The position numbers and the translations under genes are program-made. Source: Streptomyces sp. TLI_146 (GTDB taxonomy: Bacteria; Actinomycetota; Actinomycetes; Streptomycetales; Streptomycetaceae). From it: DNA of 64,000 bases. This document shows positions 7,960-17,460 of the stretch, one piece after another. The stretch covers positions 6,758,001 through 6,822,000 of the forward strand of contig NZ_PJMX01000001.1 of NCBI RefSeq assembly GCF_002846415.1, given 5' to 3'. The notes beneath the pieces were generated by a model that worked only from the letters and a program-made list of their open reading frames with translations, was not told the DNA's origin and ran no database searches. Each line of letters opens with the position of its first letter. Position 1 is the first letter of the stretch.

Positions 7960-10900
7960 GTAGACGTCGCGCACGTATCGCTTCCCCGCCGTCAGCTGCT
8001 TCAGATACGCCGCCGCCGACTCCTCGTCCAGCCCGCCGTGCGCCATCGCGATGTCGCGCAGCGCCCGGTCGACGTCCTTGGCCATACGGGACGCGTCACC
8101 GCACACATAGAAGTGCCCCCCGTCCTGGAGCCAGGACCACAGCAGCGGGCCGTGCTCGCGCATACGGTCCTGTACGTACACCTTGGCGCGCTGGTCACGG
8201 GAGAACGCCGTGTCCAGGCGCGTCAGGGTGCCCTCCGCGCTCAGTTTGGTCAGCTCGTCCTCGTAGTAGAAGTCGGTGGCACGGTGCTGCTCGCCGAAGA
8301 ACAGCCAGTTCGGGGCGTGATGGCCCAGCGCCCGGCGTTCGTAGAGGAAGCCGATGAAGGGGGCGACGCCGGTGCCGGGGCCGACCATCACCATCGGCGT
8401 CCCCGGGTCGGCGGGCGGCCGGAAGTGCCGGGTGTGCTGTACATACACCGGAAGCGGCGCGTCCGGCGGTGAGTCCGCGAGCAGGGCCGAGCACACGCCC
8501 GCGCGCGGGTGGCCGAGGCGGTTCTCGTACCGGACGACCGAGACCGTCACGGACACCTCGTGCGGGTCGGTCAGCGGGCTGGACGATATCGAGTACAGCC
8601 GTGGCCGCAGGCCGCGCAGGACGCCCGCCCACTCGGGCGCGCTCGCGCGCACCCCGTGCTCGGCCACCACGTCCACCGCCTGGCGGCCCCAGGACCACTG
8701 CGCCAGCTGCCACTTGTTGTCAGGGCGCAGCAAGTGCTTGAGGCGGCGGTCATGGGTTCGCTCGGCGACGAACTTGAGCAGGTCGGGGCCGATCCGCGTG
8801 ATGTCCAGGTGCTCGTGCAGCGCCGTACCGAACGGGACTTCGCCGACCCCGCGGATCTCGACGGGAGTCGTGGAGTCCAGACCGGTGACGGCCAGCCACT
8901 CGGCCACCAGATCCGGTGAGTTGACCGGGTGCACGCCCAGCGCGTCCCCGGCCGCGTAGGTGAGCGGGGTGTCGCTCGCGCGGGTGTCGAAGGTGAACCG
9001 CCGTACCTCTTTGCTCGACCCGGGGAGGCTGAGCAGTGAGTTCCCCGTCAGCCGGGCCGTGACGGCGGCGGCCCGGGAGCTGGGGAGGGGGACGGAGGAG
9101 GTGGTAGGGACCCTGGCAGCCGTGGAACTGCCGGGGATGGGTGTGGTGTTGAGGACCGAGGATGTTGCTGTACCCGGTGAACGGACGCCGTGCGAGGTGA
9201 GTTCCCGCTCGGCCGCGAATTCGTCGGGGAAGTTTCCGGGAGTCCCGGGGGCGGGTGCGGCGGGGGTGCCGAGGGATGTGTCGCCGGGGAGGCCGGCGGG
9301 CTCGCCGGGAGCCGATTTCCCGGCCGCCGACAGCTCCTCCAGCTTGGCCAGCACCCCGTCGAGCCACTCCTGCGCCCGGTCCTCGAAGTCCGGTTCGCAG
9401 TCGGTGCGGGGGAGCAGCCGGACCGCCCCCAGCTCGGCAAGGCGCCGGTCCAGGCGCCTGCCGTGCCCGCAGAATTCGTCGTACGACGAGTCCCCGAACG
9501 CCAGGACCGCGAAGCGGCGCCCTTCCAGACGCGGAGCCTCGTCGTCGGCCAGGGCGTCCCAGAACGCGGCGCCGTTGTCCGGCGCTTCGCCGTCTCCGGT
9601 GGTGCTGGTGATCAGCAGCACCTCGGCGTCGGTGGGCAGCGTGTCCGGAGCGGTGTCGTCCATCGGGACGAGCCGGATCCGGTGCCCGGCGGCGGCGAGC
9701 CGTTCGGCACCGGCCGCGGCGAGCTGCTCGGCGTTGCCGGTCTGCGAGGCCCACAGCACCAGCACGTCACGGCCCCGGGGGGCCTGGGGCGGCGCGGCAG
9801 GGGCGGGGCGCGGGGTGGCCCGCGAGTACATCCCGGCCAGCACGCCGTTCACCCACAGCGCGTGCTCCTCGCTGAACGGCGCCGTCGGCGGCAGTACGGG
9901 GATGCCGGGCGCGCCCGACTCCAGCCCGGCCAGGAACCCGGCCAGGTACTGGCGTTCCCGCTCGGTGAGGACCGGCGGAGGAGCGCCGAGCCCGAACACG
10001 ACGGCGGGAGCGGCGCCCTGGCCCGCCCACTGGGGCGAGTCGGGGGCCGTGCGCTGGGCGGGGACGGCGTGCGGGAGGGGCGCGGGGGCGTCGAGGAGCG
10101 CGGTACCCGCGACGGGCGCCCCTGTAGTGCCGCTCACGCCCGCTGTCGCCAGCGCGCCACCCGAAACGAGCGCTCCCGCCGCTCCCGACGCGTCGGCCGA
10201 GCGGCTGGGGGATGTCACCACGGCGTCCGTCGCCGTCCCCGGCATGACGGGCCGCGCCACCTCCGCCGCGACCTTCGTCAGCGACACCGCGCACACCTTG
10301 AACTCGGGCTGCAGCGAGATCGGATCGACCGCGTCGCTGGTCACGTCGTTGATGCTCAGATCCGCGCCGAACAGGTCGTTCCAGTGGAACGGCGCGAAGC
10401 AGCACCCCGGCCGCACCCGGTCGGTCACCACGGCGGGCAGCACCGCCCGTCCGCGCCGGGAGGCGATCTCCACCCCGTCGCCCTCGGCGATGCCGAGGCG
10501 TTCGGCGTCCTGGGGATGCACCTCCACGAACGGCGCCGGGTTGAGCTTGTTGAGCTTGGCCACCTTCCCCGTCTTGGTGAGCGTGTGCCACTGGTGCTGC
10601 AGCCGCCCGGTGTTGAGCACGAACGGGAAGTCGTCGTCGGGCATCTCGGCGGCCGGCAGGTGCGGGCGCGCGTGGAAGACGGCCCGCCCGCTTGCCGTAG
10701 GGAACACCGGACCGCCGCCGTCCTCGGTCACGTACCGGATCGGGTTGCGGTCGGGACCCTCGGTGGTCGGGGCGGGCCACTGCACCGGCGTGGCGCGCAG
10801 CCGCTCGTACGTCACCCCGCGCAGGTCGTAGCCGGTCTTCGGGTTCCAGGCCCGCTTGATCTCCTCGAAGACCTCCTCGGGACCCGTGTAGCTGAACGCC

Positions 10901-12420
10901 TCCTCGTACCCCATCGCGCACGCCACGCGCGCGATGATCTGCCAGTCGGGCAGCGCCTCGCCGGGCGCGTCGACGGCCTGCCGGGCGAGGGTGAGGTTGC
11001 GCTCGCTGTTGATGAGGACACCCTCGGCCTCGGTCCACAGGGCGCCCGGCAGCACCACGTCCGCGTACGCGGTGGTCTCGGTCTCGGCGAACACGTCCTG
11101 GACGACGACGAACTCGGCCGCCCGCAGGCCTTCGACGACGGTGCGGCGGTTGGCGACGGAGGCCACCGGGTTGGTGCAGATCACCCAGCACGCCTTGATG
11201 TCGCCGTCGGCCATCCGCCGGAAGAGTTCGACGGTGCCGAGCCCCGCCCCGTCGGTGCGCAGCGTGCCCGGCTCCAGCCCCCACAGCTCCTCGGTGAAGG
11301 CCCGCTCCTCGTCCACGAGCACCGAGCGCTGGCCGGGCAGCCCGGGGCCCATGTAGCCCATCTCGCGGCCGCCCATGGCGTTCGGCTGGCCGGTGAGCGA
11401 GAACGGGCCGCTGCCGGGGCGGCAGATCGCTCCGGTCGCCAGATGCAGGTTGACCAGGGCGTTGGTGTTCCAGGTGCCGTGGGTGGACTGGTTGAGCCCC
11501 ATGGTCCAGCAGCTCATCCACTCCCCGGCCGCGCCGATCCACCGCGCCGCCGTACGGATGTCGTCCTCGGGGATCCCGGTGGTCTGTGCGACCGAGGCGG
11601 GTGGGTAGTCGGCCAGGAACTCGCCCATCGCCTCCCAGCCCTCGGTGTACTCGGCGATGAAGGCGGGATCGGTGTGCCCGTTCTCCTGGAGCAGGTGCAG
11701 CAGGCCGTTGAGCAGCGCGAGATCCGTGCCCGGCTTGATCTGGAGGAACAGATCTGCCTTGGCGGCGGTCGCGGTGCGGCGCGGGTCGACGACGATCAGC
11801 TTCGCCCCGGCCTTGACGCGCTCCATCATCCTCAGAAAGAGGATGGGATGACAGTCGGCCATGTTTGACCCGATGACCAGGAAGACGTCCGCCTTCTCGA
11901 AGTCCTGGTACGAGCCGGGCGGCCCGTCCGCGCCCAGCGACAGCTTGTAGCCGCTGCCCGCACTCGCCATGCACAGCCGGGAGTTGGACTCGATCTGGTT
12001 GGTGCCGATGAACCCCTTGGTCAGCTTGTTGGCCAGATACTGTGCCTCCAGGCTCATCTGACCGGACACGTACAACGCGACGGCGTCCGGCCCGTGCTCG
12101 TCGACGATCGCCCGCAACCTGCCCGCCGCCTCGGCGATCATCGCGTCGACACCGGCGGGCACCGGCTCGGCCCCGCGCTCACCCCGTACCAGCGCGGTGG
12201 ACAGGCGTCCCGGAGCGGCCAGCATGTCGGCCGTCGTCGCGCCCTTGGTGCACAGCCGACCGGAGTTGGTCGGGTGTGATTTGTCACCGGAGGCCTTGAG
12301 CACCGTGCGCCGGCCGTCCGGCCCCATGGCGATGTCGAGGACCATCCCGCAGCCCACACCGCAGTACGAGCAGACCGTGCGCACCTGTTCGGTGGCGGCC
12401 CGCGTGGCCTGTGCGGTCAA
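7957..12420 (-). CDS. nasC: Assimilatory nitrate reductase fused to flavodoxin/NADPH-reductase module
   Basis: A 1487-aa fusion. Residues 1-700 are a bis-MGD molybdopterin oxidoreductase with a [4Fe-4S] site (C17, C20, C24, C57) and a probable Mo ligand at C150 (NSRLCMAS), as in NasC/NarB nitrate reductases. A Pro/Ala/Thr-rich linker (about 730-870) leads to a flavodoxin domain (about 883-1025, LWASQTGNAEQLA). A second linker leads to a CysJ/P450-reductase-type FAD and NADPH module (RLYSISSSPL, GPGTGVAPF, C-terminal YVRDVY). Electrons can thus pass NADPH-FAD-FMN-FeS-Mo within one cytosolic chain, reducing nitrate to nitrite. The start is TTG at 12420, supported by a GAGAGGGGA ribosome site 6 nt upstream. 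No nitrite reductase or nitrate transporter is nearby. Confidence 0.9.
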   Translation of the reverse strand: MTAQATRAATEQVRTVCSYCGVGCGMVLDIAMGPDGRRTVLKASGDKSHPTNSGRLCTKGATTADMLAAPGRLSTALVRGERGAEPVPAGVDAMIAEAAGRLRAIVDEHGPDAVALYVSGQMSLEAQYLANKLTKGFIGTNQIESNSRLCMASAGSGYKLSLGADGPPGSYQDFEKADVFLVIGSNMADCHPILFLRMMERVKAGAKLIVVDPRRTATAAKADLFLQIKPGTDLALLNGLLHLLQENGHTDPAFIAEYTEGWEAMGEFLADYPPASVAQTTGIPEDDIRTAARWIGAAGEWMSCWTMGLNQSTHGTWNTNALVNLHLATGAICRPGSGPFSLTGQPNAMGGREMGYMGPGLPGQRSVLVDEERAFTEELWGLEPGTLRTDGAGLGTVELFRRMADGDIKACWVICTNPVASVANRRTVVEGLRAAEFVVVQDVFAETETTAYADVVLPGALWTEAEGVLINSERNLTLARQAVDAPGEALPDWQIIARVACAMGYEEAFSYTGPEEVFEEIKRAWNPKTGYDLRGVTYERLRATPVQWPAPTTEGPDRNPIRYVTEDGGGPVFPTASGRAVFHARPHLPAAEMPDDDFPFVLNTGRLQHQWHTLTKTGKVAKLNKLNPAPFVEVHPQDAERLGIAEGDGVEIASRRGRAVLPAVVTDRVRPGCCFAPFHWNDLFGADLSINDVTSDAVDPISLQPEFKVCAVSLTKVAAEVARPVMPGTATDAVVTSPSRSADASGAAGALVSGGALATAGVSGTTGAPVAGTALLDAPAPLPHAVPAQRTAPDSPQWAGQGAAPAVVFGLGAPPPVLTERERQYLAGFLAGLESGAPGIPVLPPTAPFSEEHALWVNGVLAGMYSRATPRPAPAAPPQAPRGRDVLVLWASQTGNAEQLAAAGAERLAAAGHRIRLVPMDDTAPDTLPTDAEVLLITSTTGDGEAPDNGAAFWDALADDEAPRLEGRRFAVLAFGDSSYDEFCGHGRRLDRRLAELGAVRLLPRTDCEPDFEDRAQEWLDGVLAKLEELSAAGKSAPGEPAGLPGDTSLGTPAAPAPGTPGNFPDEFAAERELTSHGVRSPGTATSSVLNTTPIPGSSTAARVPTTSSVPLPSSRAAAVTARLTGNSLLSLPGSSKEVRRFTFDTRASDTPLTYAAGDALGVHPVNSPDLVAEWLAVTGLDSTTPVEIRGVGEVPFGTALHEHLDITRIGPDLLKFVAERTHDRRLKHLLRPDNKWQLAQWSWGRQAVDVVAEHGVRASAPEWAGVLRGLRPRLYSISSSPLTDPHEVSVTVSVVRYENRLGHPRAGVCSALLADSPPDAPLPVYVQHTRHFRPPADPGTPMVMVGPGTGVAPFIGFLYERRALGHHAPNWLFFGEQHRATDFYYEDELTKLSAEGTLTRLDTAFSRDQRAKVYVQDRMREHGPLLWSWLQDGGHFYVCGDASRMAKDVDRALRDIAMAHGGLDEESAAAYLKQLTAGKRYVRDVY

Positions 12421-12479
12421 CGGGTGTCCCCTCTCGTCTCGGCCGGGATCCCTTGGGTTTCCGACCGTACGAAATGCCC

Positions 12480-12518
12480 GTTACTTCGATGTCACGTGCG
12501 GCGATCACGAGTGGTTAC
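12480..12518 (-). promoter_or_regulatory. Candidate GlnR-type nitrogen regulator box
   Basis: On the minus strand the sequence reads GTAAC - 18 nt - GTGAC - 6 nt - GTAAC, 60-98 bp upstream of the nitrate reductase start. GlnR sites are described as GTnAC-n6-GaAAC pairs repeated. Here one pair (GTGAC-n6-GTAAC) fits with one mismatch and the second a-type half site is offset by one base. Nitrate assimilation is a classic GlnR target, so the position makes sense, but the match is imperfect. Confidence 0.4.
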
Positions 12519-12651
12519 GTCGGCCACACTAATCGCGCCCCGATGCTGTGAGCACCTGTGTGCGACTGCGGCACGCCTCCGATGTCGGACATCACGAGGC
12601 GTGCGCGTCCGATGTGAGGGGTGGCCCCGGCCCCCTGTCTGGGTAGGGTGG

Positions 12652-12855
12652 CGCTCGCAGCTGGTTCGCCCTGCCCGCCAGGCAGGCGCGTCGCAAGAGG
12701 GAACCCGGTGGGAATCCGGGACTGCCCCGCAGCGGTGAGCGGGAACGACCGCCGTCATACGCACTGGGCCCGGCCGGGTCTGGGAAGCGACGGCCAGTAG
12801 GTGTCCGCCGGGAATCCGGCAGGCGTGCCCGCGAGTCCGAAGACCTGCCCGTTGC
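12652..12855 (+). promoter_or_regulatory. Cobalamin (B12) riboswitch upstream of metE
   Basis: The leader has the conserved core of the adenosylcobalamin riboswitch: a GGTGGGAATCCGGGACTGCC element with the CCCGCAGCGGTGA continuation (about 12707-12738), and the 3' B12-box element AGTCCGAAGACCTGCCC (12834-12850). It lies on the metE strand, about 180 nt before the start codon. A self-complementary GC-rich segment at about 12855-12880 (GTGCGCGA...TCGCGCGC) could act as expression platform. Expected logic: cobalamin binding shuts off the B12-independent enzyme when MetH can work. The 12856-13029 leader holds no gene. Confidence 0.92.
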
Positions 12856-13029
12856 CCGTGCGCGACCGATCGCGCGCGGAGATCTTGGTGACCTCGTGGG
12901 CGGGTCGGCGGGACGAGAGGTGGTTCGAGCGCGGGCACCGTTCCGCGCGGGCCGCCCTGTCCGTCATCCCTTCGCGCCCACGACCCGTACCAGGGTCGAT
13001 TTCGGGACATTCTCGCGAAGGAGAGTTTC

Positions 13030-15351
13030 GTGACCAGCACGTCCGCAGCCGCGGCAGCACGGGCCACCGTGTACGGCTACCCCCGCCAGGGCCCCGACCG
13101 GGAGCTCAAGAAGGCCATCGAGGGCTACTGGAAGGGCCGAGTCGGCGCCGACGCCCTCCGTGACACCGCCCGTGACCTGCGCCGCGCCAATTGGCTCCGG
13201 CTCGCGGAGGCAGGCGTCGACGAAGTGCCGACCGGCGACTTCTCGTACTACGACCACGTCCTCGACACCAGCGTGATGGTGGGTGCGATCCCCGACCGGC
13301 ACCGCACCGCCGTCGAGACCGACACCCTGGACGGCTACTTCGCCATGGCCCGCGGCACCCAGGACGTGGCGCCGCTGGAGATGACCAAGTGGTTCGACAC
13401 CAACTACCACTACCTGGTCCCCGAACTCGGCCCGGACACCGTCTTCACCGCCGACTCCGGCAAGCAGGTCGCCGAGCTCACCGAGGCGCTGGCGCTCGGC
13501 CTCGCGGCCCGGCCCGTCCTGGTCGGACCGGTCACCTACCTCCTGCTGGCCAAGCCCGCACCCGGCGTCGACGCCGACTTCCAGCCGCTGGCCCTGCTGG
13601 AGCGGCTGCTGCCCGTCTACGCCGAGGTGCTCGCCGATCTGCGGGCGGCGGGTGCCCAGTGGGTGCAGCTCGACGAGCCCGCCCTCGTCCAGGACCGCGG
13701 CCCCGCCGAACTGGACGCCGCCGCCCGCGCCTATGGGGCGCTCGGCAGCCTCACCGACCGACCCAAGCTGCTGGTCGCCTCCTACTTCGACCGCCTCGGC
13801 GAGGCCCTGCCCGTCCTGGCCAAGGCGCCCGTGGAGGGCCTCGGCCTGGACTTCACGGGACCGGCCGCCGCCAACCTCGACGGCCTCGCCGCCGTCGGCG
13901 GGCTGCCCGGCAAGCGGCTGGTCGCGGGCGTCGTCGACGGCCGCAACATCTGGATCAACGACCACGAGAAGTCCCTCGCCGCCCTCGGCACGCTCCTCGG
14001 CCTCGCCGGCACCGTCGACGTGGCACCGTCGTGCTCGCTGCTGCACGTCCCGCTCGACGCGACGGCCGAACGCGACATCGACCCGCAGATCGCCCGCTGG
14101 CTCGCCTTCGCCCACCAGAAGACCACCGAGACCGTGACCCTGGCCCGCGGTCTCACCGGCGGCACCGGCGCGATCGCCGCCGAACTCGCCGCCAACCGCG
14201 CCGACCTGGCCTCGCGCGCCGGCTCCGCCCTCACCCACGACCCGGCGGTACGCGCGCGTACGTCGACGGTCACCGAGGCCGACGGCCGCCGCTCCCAGCC
14301 GTACGGCGAACGCGCCCCGGCCCAGCGCGCCCGCCTGCGGCTGCCGCTGCTGCCCACGACCACCATCGGCTCGTTCCCGCAGACCACCGAGGTACGCACC
14401 GCCCGCGCCGACCTGCGCGCCGGACGCGTCGACACCGAGGGCTACGAGGAGCGCATCAAGGCCGAGATCCGCGAGGTGATCGCCTTCCAGGAGAAGGCGG
14501 GCATCGACGTCCTCGTCCACGGCGAGGCCGAACGCAACGACATGGTGCAGTACTTCGCCGAGCAGCTGACCGGCTACCTCGCCACCCAGCACGGCTGGGT
14601 CCAGTCGTACGGCACGCGCTATGTCCGCCCGCCGGTCCTGGCCGGCGACATCTCCCGGCCGAAGCCGATGACGGTGCGCTGGACCGCGTACGCCCAGTCG
14701 CTCACCGACCGCCCCGTCAAGGGCATGCTCACCGGGCCGGTCACCATGCTGGCCTGGTCGTTCGTCCGCGACGACCAGCCGCTCGCGGAGACCGCCCGCC
14801 AGGTGGCGCTCGCGCTGCGCGACGAGGTGAACGACCTGGAGGCGGCGGGTACTTCGGTCATCCAGGTCGACGAGCCCGCTCTGCGCGAGACGCTGCCGCT
14901 GCGCGCCGCGGACCGCGCCGCCTATCTGGACTGGGCCACGGAATCGTTCCGCCTGACCACCGCGGGCGTACGTCCCGACACCCAGATCCACACCCACATG
15001 TGCTACGCCGAGTTCGGTGACATCCTCCAGGCCATCGACGACCTCGACGCCGACGTCATCAGCCTGGAGGCGGCCCGCTCGCACATGAGGGTGGCCGACG
15101 AGCTCGCCGCCGCCGGGTATCCGCGCGAGGTGGGACCCGGTGTCTACGACATCCACTCGCCGCGCGTACCGAGCGCCGAGGAGGCGGCCGCACTGCTGCG
15201 CAAGGGGCTCGCGGCCATCGCCCCGGAACGGCTCTGGGTCAACCCCGACTGCGGATTGAAGACCCGCGGCTGGACCGAGACGAGGCAGTCCCTGGAGAAC
15301 CTCGTCGAGGCCGCCCGGACGGTCAGGGCGCAGGTGCGGCAGGGGGCTTGA
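13030..15351 (+). CDS. metE: Cobalamin-independent methionine synthase MetE
   Basis: A 773-aa protein of typical MetE length, starting at GTG 13030 behind a GAAGGAGA ribosome site. It transfers the methyl group of 5-methyltetrahydropteroyl-glutamate to homocysteine in the cytosol. The N-terminal half (YGYPRQGPDRELKKAIEGYW, FDTNYHYLVPE) is the folate-side barrel. The C-terminal half carries the zinc ligands: HxC in IHTHMCYAEFG, the Glu of SLEAARS and the Cys of VNPDCGLKTR. The substrate loop TTIGSFPQT is intact. The upstream B12 riboswitch predicts repression when cobalamin is available. A 40-bp palindromic terminator follows. Confidence 0.97.
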   Translation: MTSTSAAAAARATVYGYPRQGPDRELKKAIEGYWKGRVGADALRDTARDLRRANWLRLAEAGVDEVPTGDFSYYDHVLDTSVMVGAIPDRHRTAVETDTLDGYFAMARGTQDVAPLEMTKWFDTNYHYLVPELGPDTVFTADSGKQVAELTEALALGLAARPVLVGPVTYLLLAKPAPGVDADFQPLALLERLLPVYAEVLADLRAAGAQWVQLDEPALVQDRGPAELDAAARAYGALGSLTDRPKLLVASYFDRLGEALPVLAKAPVEGLGLDFTGPAAANLDGLAAVGGLPGKRLVAGVVDGRNIWINDHEKSLAALGTLLGLAGTVDVAPSCSLLHVPLDATAERDIDPQIARWLAFAHQKTTETVTLARGLTGGTGAIAAELAANRADLASRAGSALTHDPAVRARTSTVTEADGRRSQPYGERAPAQRARLRLPLLPTTTIGSFPQTTEVRTARADLRAGRVDTEGYEERIKAEIREVIAFQEKAGIDVLVHGEAERNDMVQYFAEQLTGYLATQHGWVQSYGTRYVRPPVLAGDISRPKPMTVRWTAYAQSLTDRPVKGMLTGPVTMLAWSFVRDDQPLAETARQVALALRDEVNDLEAAGTSVIQVDEPALRETLPLRAADRAAYLDWATESFRLTTAGVRPDTQIHTHMCYAEFGDILQAIDDLDADVISLEAARSHMRVADELAAAGYPREVGPGVYDIHSPRVPSAEEAAALLRKGLAAIAPERLWVNPDCGLKTRGWTETRQSLENLVEAARTVRAQVRQGA

Positions 15352-15356
15352 CACAG

Positions 15357-15396
15357 CCGGGGTGTGCGGGCACGCGCGCGTGCCCGCACACCCCGG
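15357..15396. terminator. 40-bp perfect palindrome, bidirectional terminator
   Basis: Every base from 15357 to 15396 pairs with its mirror position, giving a 20-bp stem with essentially no loop. It sits 5 bp after the metE stop and 15 bp before the end of the convergent glyoxalase-fold gene, so it can terminate both. Confidence 0.85.
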
Positions 15397-15411
15397 GGCC
15401 CTTCCGGCTCG

Positions 15412-16206
15412 CTACACGTCGGCCATCTGCGGCATCTCGCCCTGCGTCGTCTGCAGGTCGATCACCGAGAAGGACGCGCCCTGCGGGTCGCTGAGCGCCG
15501 CGAACCGGCCGAAGGGCGTGTCCATCGGCCCGAACCGCAGCACCCCGCCCCGCTTGGTGGCCTTCGCCACCGCGTCGTCGCAGTTGTCGACCGCGAAGTA
15601 CACGTTCACGTACGACGGCACCTCGGGCGGGAACTCCTCCGTCATCTTCATGCGCCCCATGACCATCTCGTCACGCACGCTGAAGACCCGGAAGTCGGCC
15701 GCGTCGTCCTGCATCTGCTTGGCGCCGTACGGGAAGACCGCGGGCAGGAACGCGTCGACCTTTTCCGGGTCGCGGGTGAAGAACTCGGCCCAGCAGAACG
15801 AGCCGGGCACACCCTTGGCCTCGAAGCCCTCGTGGCTGCCCGCCTGCCACACGCCGAAGACGGCGCCGCTGGGCTCGCGGGCGATCGCCATCGAACCGAA
15901 GTCGCCGACCTGCATCGGCTCCATCAGCACCTCGCCGCCGTTGTCCTTGATCTTCTTCGCGGTGGCGGCGACATCCGGCGAGGCGAGGTAGAGGCACCAC
16001 GCCGACTGGCCCTCCTGGCCCGGCATCGGCGGCACGACGGCCGCCACCGCCTTGCCGTTCGCGTACGCCTGCGTGTAGTTGCCGTACTCCGACGACGCCT
16101 CGCCGAACGTCCAGCCCAGCACGTCACCGTAGAAGCTCTTCGCTCCCTCGACATCGGTGAACATCGCATCGGCCCAGCACGGAGTGCCCTCTGGTTCTGC
16201 GGCCAT
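15412..16206 (-). CDS. VOC (glyoxalase/bleomycin-resistance fold) family protein
   Basis: A 264-aa protein made of two vicinal-oxygen-chelate modules (about 8-120 and 133-258), each opening with the typical pairing motif: TPCWADAMFTDVEGAKSFYG, then GSFCWAEFFTRDPEKVDAFL. Members bind metal and small molecules, but this sub-branch (common in Streptomyces) has no firmly assigned reaction. The start chosen is ATG 16206, with an AGGAGAG site 10 nt upstream and the first domain beginning eight residues later. An in-frame upstream ATG at 16290 lacks a ribosome site. The gene is not in an operon. Confidence 0.8.
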   Translation of the reverse strand: MAAEPEGTPCWADAMFTDVEGAKSFYGDVLGWTFGEASSEYGNYTQAYANGKAVAAVVPPMPGQEGQSAWCLYLASPDVAATAKKIKDNGGEVLMEPMQVGDFGSMAIAREPSGAVFGVWQAGSHEGFEAKGVPGSFCWAEFFTRDPEKVDAFLPAVFPYGAKQMQDDAADFRVFSVRDEMVMGRMKMTEEFPPEVPSYVNVYFAVDNCDDAVAKATKRGGVLRFGPMDTPFGRFAALSDPQGASFSVIDLQTTQGEMPQMADV

Positions 16207-16444
16207 GACTGTGCTCTCTCCTGTGTGACAGACGGTCCGGCTTGCCACGCTAGCCAGCCGCCCCCGACCCCGCGCGTCGAGCGCTTCCACGCGCCGGAGC
16301 GCGCACTACCGGGGCGCACGAAACGGGTGACGCGCCGGGACGACGGGCAGGTAATCGGGTACGGATCCTGGCGGGGCGGGACGACTCGGGCGTAGCGTGA
16401 CCCGGCGCTGGCGCGCACAGCGACTACAGGGGGCGTGTGACCTC

Positions 16445-17347
16445 ATGGACAAGCCGGTCTGGCAGTTCTCGGACGACCGCGGGCAGGTGGCGACGGCGAG
16501 CGGGGTGCCCAGCCGGGTGACCGCCTACATCCAGGCCGGAGCCACGCTCTGGGACCACGGAGTCGGCACCGGAGCCGTCTTCGGCTCCTTCCACGACGGG
16601 GCCTCGCCCGACCGCGCCAAGGCCGGTGGGCTGCCCCTGGACCGCCTGCGCTACCTGGGCGCGGGCAGCGCCCTCGACCTCGACATGCTGCTCCAGGGCA
16701 CGCCCGACCTCGTGGTCGCCGTCAGCTACGGCGGCGGCCAGGTCTACGGCCTCGCCCCCGAGACGGCCAAACACCTGGAGGAACACGTTCCGGTGGTCGT
16801 CATCGACATCGGGCACTCGCGCTCCCTGGCCGAGATCAGGGACCGCTTCACGGACCTGGCCCGCGCCCTCGGCGGCGACCGCCACCACGAGGACGCCGCC
16901 CGCCGCCTCGACGCGGCGCAGCGCCGCCTGCGCACCGTGACGACCGCCACGCGCGCGTACGCGCAAGCGTCGGCGGAGCCCCGCGTCCTCGCCCTCTCGC
17001 CCGCCGGAACCGACCAGGTCCACGTGGCGCGCCCGGGCGCCTGGCCGGAGCTGCGCGCCCTGGCGGAGCACGGCGTCCACCTGGTCGAGCCGCCCGCCGG
17101 AACCGGGGCGAACTGGACCACGCTCACCTGGGAGGAGGCGGCCGCCCTGCCCGCCGAAGTCATCCTGTCCGACGTACGGGTGAACGCCACCCCCGTCGAG
17201 CAACTACGCGCCGACCCGCACTGGCGGACGATCGAGGACCGCGCGCGCGTACTGCCGTGGAACCCGGAAGCACCGTGCAGCGCCCGCGCCCACGCCCGGT
17301 TCTTCGCCCTGGTCGCCGACGCGCTGGACTCCCGTACCGCACGTTAG
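16445..17347 (+). CDS. ABC-transporter substrate-binding-fold protein without signal peptide
   Basis: A 300-aa protein with the bilobal periplasmic-binding fold of the iron/siderophore (FepB/TroA-like) group: an N-lobe strand pattern (DLVVAVSYGGGQVYGLAPET), then VPVVVIDIGHSRSLAEIRDRFTDLA, then a C-lobe (RVLALSPAGTDQVHVARP). Neither the chosen ATG nor the upstream in-frame GTG (16397) gives a lipoprotein box or hydrophobic signal, so the product looks cytosolic, which is unusual for this fold. No permease or ATPase partner is adjacent. It could be a ligand-binding sensor or a relic uncoupled from transport. Confidence 0.7.
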   Translation: MDKPVWQFSDDRGQVATASGVPSRVTAYIQAGATLWDHGVGTGAVFGSFHDGASPDRAKAGGLPLDRLRYLGAGSALDLDMLLQGTPDLVVAVSYGGGQVYGLAPETAKHLEEHVPVVVIDIGHSRSLAEIRDRFTDLARALGGDRHHEDAARRLDAAQRRLRTVTTATRAYAQASAEPRVLALSPAGTDQVHVARPGAWPELRALAEHGVHLVEPPAGTGANWTTLTWEEAAALPAEVILSDVRVNATPVEQLRADPHWRTIEDRARVLPWNPEAPCSARAHARFFALVADALDSRTAR

Positions 17348-17460
17348 TACGCCTCGGTCCGGACAACTTCACAGCTCAGAGCCGTGTCGGAGTTGGGCTG
17401 AACGGGTGAGCGGCGTCATCATGGCCGGATGCAGATACAGCACATGGGCGAGGTGGTCCG

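Noticed and set aside
9190..11868. 892-aa open frame antisense to nitrate reductase
   Set aside because: Arg/Gly/Val-rich shadow without recognisable motifs, fully inside a well-supported gene.
12964..15354. 796-aa open frame antisense to metE
   Set aside because: Low-complexity translation caused by high third-position GC in metE; it also crosses the riboswitch leader.
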